64,000 nucleotides of DNA from Arthonia radiata (taxonomy: Eukaryota; Ascomycota; Arthoniomycetes; Arthoniales; Arthoniaceae): the NCBI GenBank assembly GCA_002989075.1, contig PSQN01000010.1:620001-684000 (forward strand), read 5' to 3'. The translations under genes and the position numbers were made by a program. Positions 31,246 through 42,136 of this stretch are shown piece after piece. The notes below the pieces were generated by a model. The model saw only the letters and a list, made by a program, of their open reading frames with translations. It was not told where the DNA came from and did not search any database. How positions within the stretch are numbered: position 1 is the first letter of the stretch; each line of letters begins with the position of its first letter.

Positions 31246-34200
31246 ATGGTTCACATTACTGCGAGTCTGTAAGTATGGCCCCGCAATGAGATCTCACAGG
31301 CAGATTCGCTTTGTCCGCCCCTCCGACATTTTACCATTGAAGCTCCTCCCTTTACAATGGCTGGCCAAACGATATTCTGAGAGCGCGTGCTGTCCGAGCC
31401 AGTCCGACTAATTTTGATTATGCAGGTTTCTTCCCTATACCATCAACTTCGACTCAAAGGCCAGCAACCTAGATAATTGCACACCGCCTCGGCAAGGCAA
31501 GGATGATCCAAACCCGCGCACTCCCGTCAAGCCCCAGACTCTTCTGGTGGGAGACACTCCACCTCTCAGTCCGGAGGCTGTCTCGACTCCATTCGGACCA
31601 AGCCTTCCTCTGAACTCTCCCGCTATCAACTTCGTGCAACCCAACAACCCCAGAACCCTCGCACGGGCGGACGCTCAAGCCCCAGAGTGGGGTGCCGGTC
31701 AGATCTTCAATCAGCCTCTCTCCAAGGCCGTGGGACCTCCTCCTTCTACTATTCTCGAATATCAAAAGTTCCAAGAGGAGCTCGCGGCAAAGGAGATCCA
31801 GCGACTGCAAACTCGCGACTCACGGAATCCTTCCCAGGTCAGCGGAGACATCACGCCAGCTCGTACGTCAAGTCATGAGAAAAGCTTCACCCAGAGCGAC
31901 TGGAATGTCGCTCCAGCCATACACGGCAATGGAGCGCTTACGAACGCCCTCCAAGCTGCGTCAGATGAGGGCATTGCTGGTGAAGGCATTCAGCACTTCG
32001 GCACTCTAGGTTTTCCGACGGACGCTCTGACCAAGAGTAAGCGCGACGAGATCTCTGACTTTCTGGACAGCGGATATGATGCACACACGGTCTTCGTCAA
32101 AGATTCGGACTTCGACGGTCACTACACACACTACTGCAAGACAATCCTCTGGCCGAGCTTCAATTATCAGATCCCAGACCACCCCAAGAGTAAGGCATAT
32201 GCCGATCATTCCTGGCAATACTATGTCAAAGTCAACCAAGCATTCGCGGACGCCATCTTGCGTTCATACAAGCACGGCGACACTATCTGGGTTCACGACT
32301 ATCACCTTTTGCTAGTGCCCAGCATGCTCCGAAAGCACCTTCCCGAGGCACGCATTGGCTTCTTCCTCCACAACGCCTTCCCGTCCTCTGAGATTTTTAG
32401 GTGCTTTGCAATGCGGAACGAGCTGCTTGAAGGCATGCTAGGCGCCAATATGGTCATGTTCCAGGTTTCTGAGTACGCGTATCATTTCAAGCAGACCTGT
32501 AGTCGTCTCCTCAATGTTGAGTCAACCGAAGAGGGCGTGCAGATTGGAGACCGATTCATCAAAGTATCTGCAATTCCCATCGGAACTGTCCGCGAGAAGC
32601 TCTACAACGCTCGTGTGGAGCCAGAAGTCTCTCAGTGGGTCAAGACGCTTCTCGATAAGTACGAAGGCAAGAGGATCATCGCATCGCGCGACAAGCTCGA
32701 CAGTATCCGTGGTGTCAAGCAAAAGCTCCTCGCATATGAGATCTTCCTCGACAAGAACCCGGTTTGGCGCCAAAAGGTCGTGCTTCTGCAAGTCATTACA
32801 TCTACCGCGAACGTCGACAAGGACCTCGACGCGGCAGTGTCCGATATTGTCACCCGCATCAACCAGAAGTATTCCACCCTAGCTCACTCACCAATCGTCT
32901 TCCTTCGACAAGACATCGCCTTCGCACAATACCTTGCATTACTGACAGCCGCAGACGCCTTGATGGTCACACCCCTTCGCGATGGCATGAATTTGACATG
33001 TCACGACTTCATCGAATGTCAAGACGGCCGTGGACTGGGCGAAAAGAAGCATGGCTCACTTATCCTCAGCGAGTTCACTGGCAGCGCAGAGATATTCAAG
33101 GGGAACGAGTTGGCTGTGAATCCCTGGGACTTCGAGCAGATGGCTCGAGCCATCCGGCACTCGCTCAAAATCCAACCTGAAGAGCGCGAGCGCCGCTACA
33201 ACGCATTGGCAGAGATCGTTGAGCGCCACGATGGCTCGCGATGGCCAGCAGAGATGCTTCGCCAGCTTGACTTGGCCTACGAAGCGCATCAAGGCCGTGA
33301 CACTCATTCGGTGCCTCGACTACCGGTTAGCATGGTAGCAAGCAAGTACCGAGGATCCGCTAAGCGCCTGTTCATCTTCGATTTTGAGGGCACGCTCGAG
33401 CATGGAGCCTCCCCACGCAATCGCATAGTTTCAGCATCGCCACGCACCATTGAGACCCTTCAAGCACTTTTGGCGGCTTCAGATGACAATGTGGTCTATG
33501 TAGGCTCTCAGAGGACCATGCAAGAGCTCGGTGACGTCTTTAAGCAAGTGCCTGATCTCGGTCTCATTGCTGAGAATGGTTGCTTCGTCCGACCGTTTGG
33601 CCGAGACGACTGGGTCTCCCTTGCTGGAGACTTGGACGTGAAGAAGGAAGAGTGGAAAGAAGGCATCATGAAGCAGCTCAAGTACTACCACGAGCGTATC
33701 GAAGGCAGCCGCATCGAACAGCGCGAATGCAGCATTTTGTTCCACTACGATGAAGTCAAGCCGGATGACGCGGCGGCGGCAGAGCGACAAGTTGGAGACA
33801 TGGCCACTCACATCAATGAAGGCTGCCAGATCCAACGTGTCAAAGCCGTGCCCATTGATAAAGCCATCAGCGTCCAGCCTCGCGACATCAGCAAAGTGAC
33901 CGCTTGCGAGTGGATCCTCAAGGACGTGCAGAACCCTTCCTCGAAGCGTGTCCGAAGAGGCACGGCCGCCAGCAGCTGCACTGACGACTACTTCACCGGC
34001 AGTCCGCCACAAGCTCACGCAGCCATGGATGAGTCGAACAGTCTCTCCCCAATCAACTCGAACGGCGGCCTCGACGCACCGTCTACCACTGGTCACCCAG
34101 ACAATGTTCCCTCGGAGAATGCTACGCCTCGGGCCACTCAGCTCCCAACAGACGCAGATTTCAACCGCTCGAATGAGAAAAATCCATCAAAATTTGAAGC

Positions 34201-34487
34201 TGCAGGCTTTAACTTGCCCGAATTCCTCATGGTTGCTGGCGATGATCGCGAAGACGAGCCTGTGTACATGTGGGCTGATCGACTTCGATCGCAAAACAAC
34301 AAGACCATCGCGAACGGAAACATCCAGAACGTATTCACCGTCTGTGTGGGCAAGCGCAATACCGAGGCCTCGTATACGCTGACTCAAGGAGTGACTGGTA
34401 AGTTCATTGACGTGCTCTGCACAAGTGCTTGTTTCTGACGACGATACAGGTCTGCTCACCGTCTTACGCCGCGTCGCCGACTACTGA
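31246..34487 (+). CDS. TPS3: Trehalose synthase complex regulatory subunit (TPS3/TSL1 type)
   Basis: Three exons give 1010 residues: a 23-base first exon (31246-31268), 31426-34397 and 34450-34487. The small exon is secure because splicing creates the family start MVHITASLFLPYTINFDSK. A Ser/Pro-rich linker (residues 20-130) precedes the GT20 synthase-like domain (HYTHYCKTILWPSFNYQ, WVHDYHLLLVP, LRDGMNLTCHDFIECQ, SLILSEFTGSAEIF), then a HAD phosphatase-like domain. In the latter the nucleophile motif expected as DYDGTL reads DFEGTL: the first Asp is kept, the second, acid/base Asp is Glu. Length and this change fit the regulatory Tps3/Tsl1 branch of the cytosolic trehalose-6-phosphate synthase/phosphatase complex rather than Tps2. 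A Ser/Thr-rich insert (about 800-880) interrupts the phosphatase fold, as in other regulatory subunits. Confidence 0.9.
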
Positions 34488-35057
34488 ACACCTGCATTCT
34501 CACAGATGCTACTCCCTACTCTCCACTCAGGCTGTTGTTGAGTAACGAACAGCATGTATGACACGCCACATGTGCATTTCCTTTTGCTCATCCCTACCTA
34601 CATGATACCTTAGCATAGCATCGGCGTTACAAGGGGCATACCCAGATAGAGCTAGATGAGCAATCAGATTGAACAGCCAGCTGTGCTGTACGTCCACGAA
34701 CCAGCCGAAATCGCGTCCGTGCCGCTCGTTTGACCAGCTCTCTTCGTCATTTCCAGCAACGTGATTGACGGTCTGCGTTGTTGCTCGAGGTGTCACTTCC
34801 GGGATATTTTTTCGGATGCTCACATGCAGCTGTGAGTACTTTCTTTCGCAGGCTGCGTCCGTGGTCGCAGTTGCGTTGCGGTCTGCCGGCTTCTGCACAA
34901 TCAGTTCGAGCTCCATTCCATTCTGCTCACCGGCGATAAAGCTGGCATGTAGTCGCTCGCATGCTCACGTGATCGTCTCCTCACACGTCTTTCGACTACC
35001 AAAAAACCAACGTCACGGAATGTAGAAGTTTGACTGCTTTCATTTTTCTTGTGGCTT
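34488..35057. other. Convergent intergenic, 570 bases
   Basis: 3' flanks of the trehalose subunit gene and the EXS-domain gene. Overlapping short open frames on both strands have no motifs. Confidence 0.5.
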
Positions 35058-36423
35058 TCAATCGTCATCATACTTCCTCCCATCCCACTCCCCCAGCAAC
35101 ACATCATCCGCCGCCGGCCCCCTCTGCCCCCTCACCCACTCCGTCTCAATGCGAAAAAACATCCACACCCATCGCCTGAACACCTCCAACAACTGCATCA
35201 CAAAGATCCCACCCTCCAAATCGTTGAAGTGATCCAAATGCGGGCTCAGCTTCAAACTCCACGTACACCGCAGCATCAGATCCAACCCGATCACCACGTA
35301 ATATACAGACGGCGCGTGCATATACCGGTTCCGTCGCAGCCCGTAGGGATAGTCCGCGTTGATTAGCTGGTGTCTCGTTGGAGAAGCAGACCCGTTCATG
35401 TACCCGTTTTTCCGCGCCCTGCTGTGATAGTACTGTTTCGAAGAGTCCCAAAGCGCGTCGAAGAGCGACAAATCCCAATCTTTCGCCACATCCCAGTAGA
35501 AGGAGTACAGGCTGTTCACGGCCACCGCGAGCATCCACGCGCGGAACAGGCCCGTGTCACTCATCCCCAGCTTCGAGGGGCCGCCGCGTTGCAGTGCACT
35601 CAGTATCGTCACCGGAAAGGCTGTGGAGTACTTCAAAGCGTTGGCAAGGTGCTGCCCTCCCCATCCCGCTGTTCTTTCATCCAGCTCGCCGCTCCCCAGA
35701 CCCCGCCGCACGCGCACATACTCAATCAAACACTGCCGCAACCGTATCAGAAAAGGCAGCGAAATAAGAAACGGCACAATGTACACGCCGCCGCACCCGC
35801 GATTCGGCCTACTTGTCGAATGCTCCCTGTTGAACGTCATACACAGCCCCACGAACAGATCCCCCAGCACCTTGGAATAACTCGTGAGCACATCCGCGAG
35901 GAGGATATCGCCGAATTTCCCATCCGCGGGTTGGGCCAGGCCGCCGACGGAGATGCGCTTCATGATCGCGAGAAAGCGGTAGCGGCCGTTTTGTGAGAGC
36001 GCACGGAGGGGCAGGATGAAGGAGGCGATGAGGACGAGGAGGTAGATGTTGGGGAGGATTTCCCATTGCGGGACGAGCTTGGGGGAGGCGCGGGTGATGG
36101 CCCAGAAGAGGAGGAGGAAGATGACGAGGGGCGTTGTGAGGAGGGTGGCGAGGCGGTAGGTGGAGAGGTGGTGGGTTGGCTCGGTGGGGGAGGAGCGTTG
36201 CGGGTAGCGGATTAGGGAGGGGACGTCCTGGAGGTGTTAGTGTTGGTGTGTGGAAGGGGGATTTTGGGGGACGGACAATGCCTAGGAAGCGCAGGTATTG
36301 GAGGTTCAGGCCCCATGCCCAGACTCCGAGGACGATGATGGTTGCGACGCGGAAGGGGAGAGGGAGGATGCGGCTGAAGGTGTCGAATTCGGACTCGATT
36401 GCTGGGTCGCCCTGGCTGGCCAT
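35058..36423 (-). CDS. ERD1: EXS-domain Golgi membrane protein, ERD1-like
   Basis: Exon 1 36423-36277 and exon 2 36227-35058; the 49-base intron (donor GTCCGT, acceptor CTCCAG) is phase 0 and gives 438 residues. The donor is unusual, but the joined sequence (RFLGI then DVPSLIRYP) reads naturally. There are several hydrophobic segments (PLPFRVATIIVLGVWAWGL; TPLVIFLLLFWAIT; IYLLVLIASFILPL), then the EXS domain with GDILLADVLTSYSKVLGDL, YWDVAKDWDLSLFD and NRYMHAPSVYYVVIGLDLMLR. Length without an N-terminal SPX domain separates it from Xpr1/Syg1 and points to Erd1, a Golgi protein that recycles phosphate and supports glycosyltransferase retention. It is divergent from PEX10, the two starts being 258 bases apart. 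Confidence 0.88.
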
Positions 36424-36681
36424 GCCGGGCGACGCTGGAATGGTGATCCAGTATTGAGAGTTGGGTACAAGAAGGAATGAAGGAGTGACTGCAGATATTG
36501 AGGATGGGAGCCTCGCATCGAAGTCACTGCCGGATTGTTAGAAGCGCCTTTCAAGGCTGAGCACGCGACTGTCTCGGGAGTCCGTGCGTGCTACCGATGC
36601 CGAGGCTAGATCTCCGACCTTAAATGACTTCTCGTCTGGTGCAGGTGTCTGTTCATCGTAATGATACTCAGATAGCCCGAG

Positions 36682-37896
36682 ATGGGCGATGACAATGTCA
36701 TACGCAAAGGTCATGAACCGATGAATTCATACTCATACCCATACGCCGCCTCTCCAGACATCATCCGATCCCACCAGAAAGATGCATACTTCCAAGGCGT
36801 CCTGCTCGAGCAGCTCTCGAACCTCCTACGCAAGCTCTACGGCGCTCGCGCCCTGCACAACTACGCAACTGAGACGCGCACAGCCGCCGACTTCCTTTAC
36901 CTCGCGTTGACCACCCTCATCGGCAACCGCACGCTCGGCGAGGAATACTGCGATATCGTACAAGTCGAGGGCGCCGGCGCATCGAAACTGCCACAACCAA
37001 AGCTACGCGCAGCATTCTTAGCTCTCCACATCCTCCTCCCATACGGCCTCGGCCGTCTCCTCCCCATCCTGCGTCGGCGTCTCCGCGCCCTCCTCGATCG
37101 CAACATCGCGACTCTCCAATCCTCTTCCCCCAAGAACAGCCAAACCCGAAAACGCCCCCACCGCCAACGCCTCTGCACCCTCCTTCTCACGACCCAGAAA
37201 TACACGCTGACCCATCTCGACACCCTCACTTCCCCGGCACCCCTCTACGCCCTCTCCCTCGCAACCTTTTACTTCACAAGCGCATACTACCACCTCTCCA
37301 AGCGCCTCCTCAACCTCCGCTACATCTTTACACGCCAACTCGGGCCGAACGATCAACGCGCAGGCTACGAGGTCCTCGGCGTACTGCTCATTCTCCAACT
37401 AGCCGTGCAATCCTACTTGCACGTGCACGAGACCGTCCGCTCTTCAACCCAGGACGCCACACCAGACGCGCTCACCACACCGACACACACCTCCGCCGTC
37501 CTCCCCGGCGCAGTCGAAGTCTCGCTCGATCCCCACGCCTACAGCAGCAACAACGCCGTCCTCCTCCCGGAACCCAGCCATCAGCCCTCATCCACAACAA
37601 AGCTGGCGGCGATGACGCACACGCCGATTCCCTCCCAGCCGCTCACAGACCTCTCCAACCCACATACCATGAAATGGCTCGGCGCATCCGCAGCACAAGG
37701 CCGAGGAGGAGACCGCGCGTTCCAGCAGGCAAGGAAATGCACGCTTTGTCTGGAGCCAATGAAAGACCCGGCGGCGACGACGTGCGGCCATGTGTTTTGC
37801 TGGAATTGCATCTGTGATTGGTGCAGGGAGAAGCCGGAGTGTCCGCTTTGTCGGCAGGGGTGTGGGGTGCAGCATGTGCTGTTGTTGAGGGGGTGA
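36682..37896 (+). CDS. PEX10: Peroxisome biogenesis factor 10, RING E3 ligase
   Basis: A single exon of 404 residues. The N-terminal domain (from SPDIIRSHQKDAYFQGVLLEQ to about residue 260) has the hydrophobic segments of the Pex2/10/12 family. A Ser/Thr/Pro-rich linker follows, then a C3HC4 RING at residues 353-390 (CTLCLEPMKDPAATTCGHVF, CWNCICDWC, CPLC). Pex10 sits in the peroxisomal membrane with Pex2 and Pex12 as the retrotranslocation channel and ubiquitinates the recycling receptor Pex5. The first ATG is at 36682. The ATG at 36721 (MNSYSYPYAASPD) is an alternative closer to where homologues usually begin. The protein ends only 14 residues after the RING, as in other fungal Pex10. Confidence 0.95.
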   Translation: MGDDNVIRKGHEPMNSYSYPYAASPDIIRSHQKDAYFQGVLLEQLSNLLRKLYGARALHNYATETRTAADFLYLALTTLIGNRTLGEEYCDIVQVEGAGASKLPQPKLRAAFLALHILLPYGLGRLLPILRRRLRALLDRNIATLQSSSPKNSQTRKRPHRQRLCTLLLTTQKYTLTHLDTLTSPAPLYALSLATFYFTSAYYHLSKRLLNLRYIFTRQLGPNDQRAGYEVLGVLLILQLAVQSYLHVHETVRSSTQDATPDALTTPTHTSAVLPGAVEVSLDPHAYSSNNAVLLPEPSHQPSSTTKLAAMTHTPIPSQPLTDLSNPHTMKWLGASAAQGRGGDRAFQQARKCTLCLEPMKDPAATTCGHVFCWNCICDWCREKPECPLCRQGCGVQHVLLLRG

Positions 37897-38522
37897 GTCG
37901 TGGAACAATGGGGAGTTTGACGATCACAAGAAACGATTGGATTTCCGAAGTGGCGAGCCGAAAATCGAGCATGCCACAAGCGCGGAGGCTTGAGAAGCTA
38001 TATGCCGCGATGGACCGCAGCAGAGCTCTTCGAGGGAATCTGGGCGTGGCTGGAGACTATGTTACGCTGAGGTAGTGTGAAGACAGGCGGAGTGAGAAGA
38101 CGCGGCGAGGAATGAACTAGCATTGAGCATCGTTCGGCTGAGTGAGATGCTCAGAGTCCGGCCGTCTTAGAGGAAAAGAAATGGGAGCGCTATGAAGTTG
38201 CTGGTGGTAAGCAGGCTTGCAAATCATGAATGGCAACGCCAAAGGTGAAGGAGATCACGCTCAGTGAGGCTCACAGGCCTAACGGCCAATCTGGGGATTT
38301 TAGATACACTGACTGATTGAAGCGGAGATGACAAAAATCGATAAGACACGCTGCGTGCTTTCTTGTCTTGATTCATGGGATGGATGAAATCGCGGTTGAT
38401 GGCCGACGCCCTGAAACCTCACAGAGTCGTGTTATACACCGCTTTCCATTTCACGTACTCATATGCTCATGGACTCATCTATGTTTCAAACCTCACCCTC
38501 CAAGCCATGCTCAAGCTGCACT
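37897..38522. other. Convergent intergenic, 626 bases
   Basis: 3' flanks of PEX10 and the synaptojanin gene. The plus-strand open frames here and beyond 38500 are shadows of the minus-strand gene. Confidence 0.5.
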
Positions 38523-41500
38523 CTAATCCAGCAGGCTCGGCTCATCATACCCCCTCCCCCTCCCACCGCCACGAGGCCCACCAGCACTCCCATCCCCAGT
38601 CCCCACACCCTTCCGCTCCGGCACAGCTCTCACCCACTCCGGCACCCTACTCTGCGCAAACGGATTCCCCTCCCTCGCCGGATTCGGCACCATCCCCTGC
38701 TCCGGCGGCCCAACCTGACTCCGCACCGGCAGCCCACCCTCAAGCCACCACTTCTTCTTCTCGCTGCTCGCAGGCGGCAATCCAGGCTCAGCTTCAAACC
38801 CAATAAGGTCGTCTTCACCATCCGTCATCTGACCCACGTCGCCTGCGTTATTTCCCACCGCCTCCCGACGGCTGTGATACAGCGTCTCCGCCAACTTATC
38901 CTTCTTCCTGCTATCGACAACCGCGACGCGCACTTCAAATGTCGCGTACACAGGCCGATGGTCTGAGAACCGCAGCTCACTGACGCTGTCATAACTCAAT
39001 TGCCGTATCCCCCTCCCCTTCCGTAATATCCGATCACACCACGCCGGGATCCGCGCCTTCTCGCTCCGATCATACGTATCGGATCCCACATCGAATTTAT
39101 ACGTCGGCGGGAACGCCACCCGCGCCTCACTGTAATGCGGAAACGTAAGGCCATGCGTCATCTGCAGATGCAGCTGATCGTTCTCGTACAACCCCGCCCA
39201 ATCCTCCTCTTTCACCATCTGCAATACTTCAGCATGCCCCAGACCAATCCTGTAATTAAAATCACCAAGCCACACAATCGCGTCGTGGTCCTCTATACTC
39301 CTGTTACGCTGAAACCGCAGCCCCTGCGCGATAGTCCGATAATCCCTATTCCTCTCCTCGTAATTCGCAAAACCCGCGGCCAGATGCGCCGTCACGAAAC
39401 ACAGACTCGTCTGCTCCAGATCCAACCGGATGGCCACGGCGCCCTTGTTACCGGCCATCCCGGACATGCCCGTTTTCTTCAGCGCGCCCTCCACGTTCTT
39501 GACGGCGGGGAGGAGCGAGCGCTGCACGAAGATCGACAGGGAGGCGCCGACGAGCTGCCCCCCGCGCAGGAGGACGTAGTCCTCACTCCCGTTCTGCGCG
39601 GCCGAGGCGTTGAGGTGCCGTTTCACTGTTTTCTCCCAGGCTTGGCGGCGGGAGGGCTCGGTGGACATGATTTGCTGCGGGGACAGCTCGACGATTTCTT
39701 GGAAGCCTGCTGCGACTATACTTGGGCTTTTCTGGGATGGTGGTAGTGAGGGTGGGGACAGCCAGGGCGAGAGGTCCGCGTTGAGGCCGTCGGTGCGGCC
39801 GTTGAGGTTGAGGGTGCCGGTCCAGACGGTGATGGTGCGGGCGGAGGAGAATTCAGACGCGCGCGAGGAGAGCTGCGCGGTCACCCAGTCGTTTATGGGG
39901 TCGTAGAGCTGGACGGGTGCTTGGCCGACTAGCCGGCCCAGGAGGAGGTCCATGGTCATCTGCCGGGACTTGTCGGCGAAGTTGTTGATGTACATGCGTG
40001 TTGCGGTTTTGCGGACGTCGGCGAAGACGCCGGCGAGTGTGGATTTGCCGGTGCGGGTGAAGGAGGATTTGAGGGCGCCGGTGCCGGCGTAGATGCGGGA
40101 GAGGGCGTCGCCGTTGTCGGCCCAGAGCGTGCCGTGGCGGGCGTTGACTTCGGCGGAGGCGCGTTCGGCGCGTTGAGCGAGGAAGCCGTCAAAGGCGAGG
40201 CGGGAGATGATGGTTTGGATGAGGTTGGTGCGGTCGAGGCAGTCGAGACAGTTGGTGCGGAAGACGCCTTGTTGTTGGAGGACCATGATGGCTCGATTGG
40301 TTTGTTGTTGGGTTGAGGTGGAGAGGAGGTCACGGTTAGCTTCATCGGTGTTATCGATGAGACAGTAACCGAAGGCGTCTGCGGAGTCTTGGATGAACAT
40401 GGCGATGGAGCTGGCGGCTTCATAGCGGCCGTTTTGTGTTTCAGCGTGGAAATCATAATCGGTTTCGCGCAGGAACTGGTGCTCGTTCTTCTCACCGTCA
40501 TGGCGGCTGTTGAGGGGTGAGCGGGCGACATGATTGCGGTAGCGTGTTGAGAGCTCGACTTCTTGCGGCTTGTCCTCGCTAAGTAAGTTGACTATATGGA
40601 TCGCGCTGTATCTCGCCTCGAGATCTTCAAAGTGCTTATCGAACGCCGGTTGCGTTGCTTGCGGAGAGCGCGTGATCTGAACCTTCTGCTGTCCGGGGAC
40701 AAGACCAGGCTGCTGCTCCCAGAAGAGCGGCAAGCTGCCACGTATCTGTACGTAAGAGAATGTGGTGCCAGTGGGTGACCAGAAGACGGTCTCAGATTCA
40801 ACAAAGTTAGCAACATGACCATCGTCATCTATACCTCGTGCATTGAAGCGAGTACCAGCCCGCATGCATGACAATCGAGAGATCAAGGTCAATGTCGAAG
40901 GCAGTCCATGCCGCGCATTACGCGCTGGAGAAGCTGAAGCTGGTATACTAAACGTGTGCGCAAATCCACGAATAGCAGACGTTACCAACCGCGTAGAGTC
41001 CAGTTCCGCCCGTTCTGCGCTCGACAGCCGACTTCGAAAATCTATCAGCGGCTTGACCATATACGAGTTCCACAAGTAAGCTTTGTTGAAGTCATCAAAC
41101 TCAAACGTCCCTGCACTCTCCGACCGATCCTGCAGCCTGTTCGTGAGGTCGAAATCACTGCTGTAGTAGAAGCTTCCATCGCTCAGCAGTTTCTTGAGGG
41201 CCACGCAAGGATGAGCCTGTTGTCCCTGGCCACCATGCTGCGGCGAAGCGGTACCATCCTCATCTCCATAGTCATTTTGGTGCATCAGACCAATGTCCTG
41301 GTCCAGTATGTAGTCATGATCCGCCCTATTCAGGCAATGAAAATCGACGGATGAGATCTTCTGGACTGTCTCGCCTGGTCGCACCTGCGCGACCTTATCG
41401 GCGCCGGTGACCACGCAGATGAAGACATCGTTCTCGATGGTAATAAGCCCGAGCGTGCCATGGACGCTGTAGCTGACGGTCTTGTATTCGGAGAGATCTG

Positions 41501-41615
41501 CCTTGGAAATCGGATGAAGCTCTACGCGGTTGTTGACGAAAATGAGCACGTGCGACTCAGTGGCGAGAGCAATTGAGCGTACTGGATGGCTGCGGCGGAG
41601 TAGTCGTGCTGACAT
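38523..41615 (-). CDS. Synaptojanin-like phosphoinositide phosphatase (SAC1 + 5-phosphatase)
   Basis: A single exon of 1030 residues from the ATG at 41615. Residues about 60-480 are a SAC domain ending in the catalytic CX5R motif CLDCLDRT (Cys456, Arg462) preceded by GVFRTN. Residues about 590-895 are an inositol polyphosphate 5-phosphatase domain with WLGDFNYRI (about 782-790), PAWCDRIL (about 857-864) and SDHRPVYATF (about 884-893). The tail is Pro/Gly-rich and disordered. This is the Inp51/52/53 layout: the SAC part can remove 3-, 4- or 5-phosphates from monophosphorylated lipids and the second domain cleaves PI(4,5)P2, acting in endocytosis and trans-Golgi/endosome traffic. CX5R is intact, as in Inp52/53 and unlike Inp51, whose SAC domain is inactive. 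Confidence 0.93.
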   Translation of the reverse strand: MSARLLRRSHPVRSIALATESHVLIFVNNRVELHPISKADLSEYKTVSYSVHGTLGLITIENDVFICVVTGADKVAQVRPGETVQKISSVDFHCLNRADHDYILDQDIGLMHQNDYGDEDGTASPQHGGQGQQAHPCVALKKLLSDGSFYYSSDFDLTNRLQDRSESAGTFEFDDFNKAYLWNSYMVKPLIDFRSRLSSAERAELDSTRLVTSAIRGFAHTFSIPASASPARNARHGLPSTLTLISRLSCMRAGTRFNARGIDDDGHVANFVESETVFWSPTGTTFSYVQIRGSLPLFWEQQPGLVPGQQKVQITRSPQATQPAFDKHFEDLEARYSAIHIVNLLSEDKPQEVELSTRYRNHVARSPLNSRHDGEKNEHQFLRETDYDFHAETQNGRYEAASSIAMFIQDSADAFGYCLIDNTDEANRDLLSTSTQQQTNRAIMVLQQQGVFRTNCLDCLDRTNLIQTIISRLAFDGFLAQRAERASAEVNARHGTLWADNGDALSRIYAGTGALKSSFTRTGKSTLAGVFADVRKTATRMYINNFADKSRQMTMDLLLGRLVGQAPVQLYDPINDWVTAQLSSRASEFSSARTITVWTGTLNLNGRTDGLNADLSPWLSPPSLPPSQKSPSIVAAGFQEIVELSPQQIMSTEPSRRQAWEKTVKRHLNASAAQNGSEDYVLLRGGQLVGASLSIFVQRSLLPAVKNVEGALKKTGMSGMAGNKGAVAIRLDLEQTSLCFVTAHLAAGFANYEERNRDYRTIAQGLRFQRNRSIEDHDAIVWLGDFNYRIGLGHAEVLQMVKEEDWAGLYENDQLHLQMTHGLTFPHYSEARVAFPPTYKFDVGSDTYDRSEKARIPAWCDRILRKGRGIRQLSYDSVSELRFSDHRPVYATFEVRVAVVDSRKKDKLAETLYHSRREAVGNNAGDVGQMTDGEDDLIGFEAEPGLPPASSEKKKWWLEGGLPVRSQVGPPEQGMVPNPAREGNPFAQSRVPEWVRAVPERKGVGTGDGSAGGPRGGGRGRGYDEPSLLD

Positions 41616-42136
41616 CGGAAGACTTGCGCGGTTTCATGAAGAAAGAAGTTTGGTGGACGCTTGCCAACCAGACGCCCGCGGACTTTTCGGCCCGAGCTTC
41701 TTTCCCTATTGAGCGACATGCGTCCGAGTTGGAGCAAAAGCATTGCAAAGGAGAAGGGGAGAACGAGGTCAAGATCTCCAACGCAAAAAACATATACGCA
41801 AACATTAGATTTCATGATATGGATGCTAGTCTACAGTATGCTGTGGATGAGGAAATAGGAAAATCGCAGGAAATCCCGTGAACGTCAGATGGCCTCCGTC
41901 GTATCTCGTGAATCGCATCTATTCCCTGGTCGTGATTCGTGCTCGGAACCATGGTTCTCGTCAAGTCGTGCGCGTGATTCATCATCAATCTTTTGTGTCG
42001 TAAAGTCGTAAACATGGGGTATCCAGTAGTCCGTCATCGTGATGTCGTCAAATCGTGTGTCGATCCATTCCCAGTGCAGTATGGCTCCACATTCCCAAGC
42101 GCCAGGAAATGCAAAGACCGCGTCCACCCGTCCACT
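41616..42136. other. Intergenic, 521 bases
   Basis: Promoter of the synaptojanin gene and 3' flank of the Zn2Cys6 gene, both on the minus strand. Nothing specific recognised. Confidence 0.45.

Noticed and set aside
24627-34487. Secondary-metabolite or catabolic gene cluster
   Set aside because: Neighbouring genes belong to unrelated pathways (arginine, sterol regulation, trehalose) and there is no backbone enzyme.
36000-41500. Numerous long open frames opposite ERD1, PEX10 and the synaptojanin gene
   Set aside because: They are mirror frames of GC-rich genes whose own frames carry clear family motifs; the opposite-strand products are low-complexity Arg/Gly/Pro sequence.
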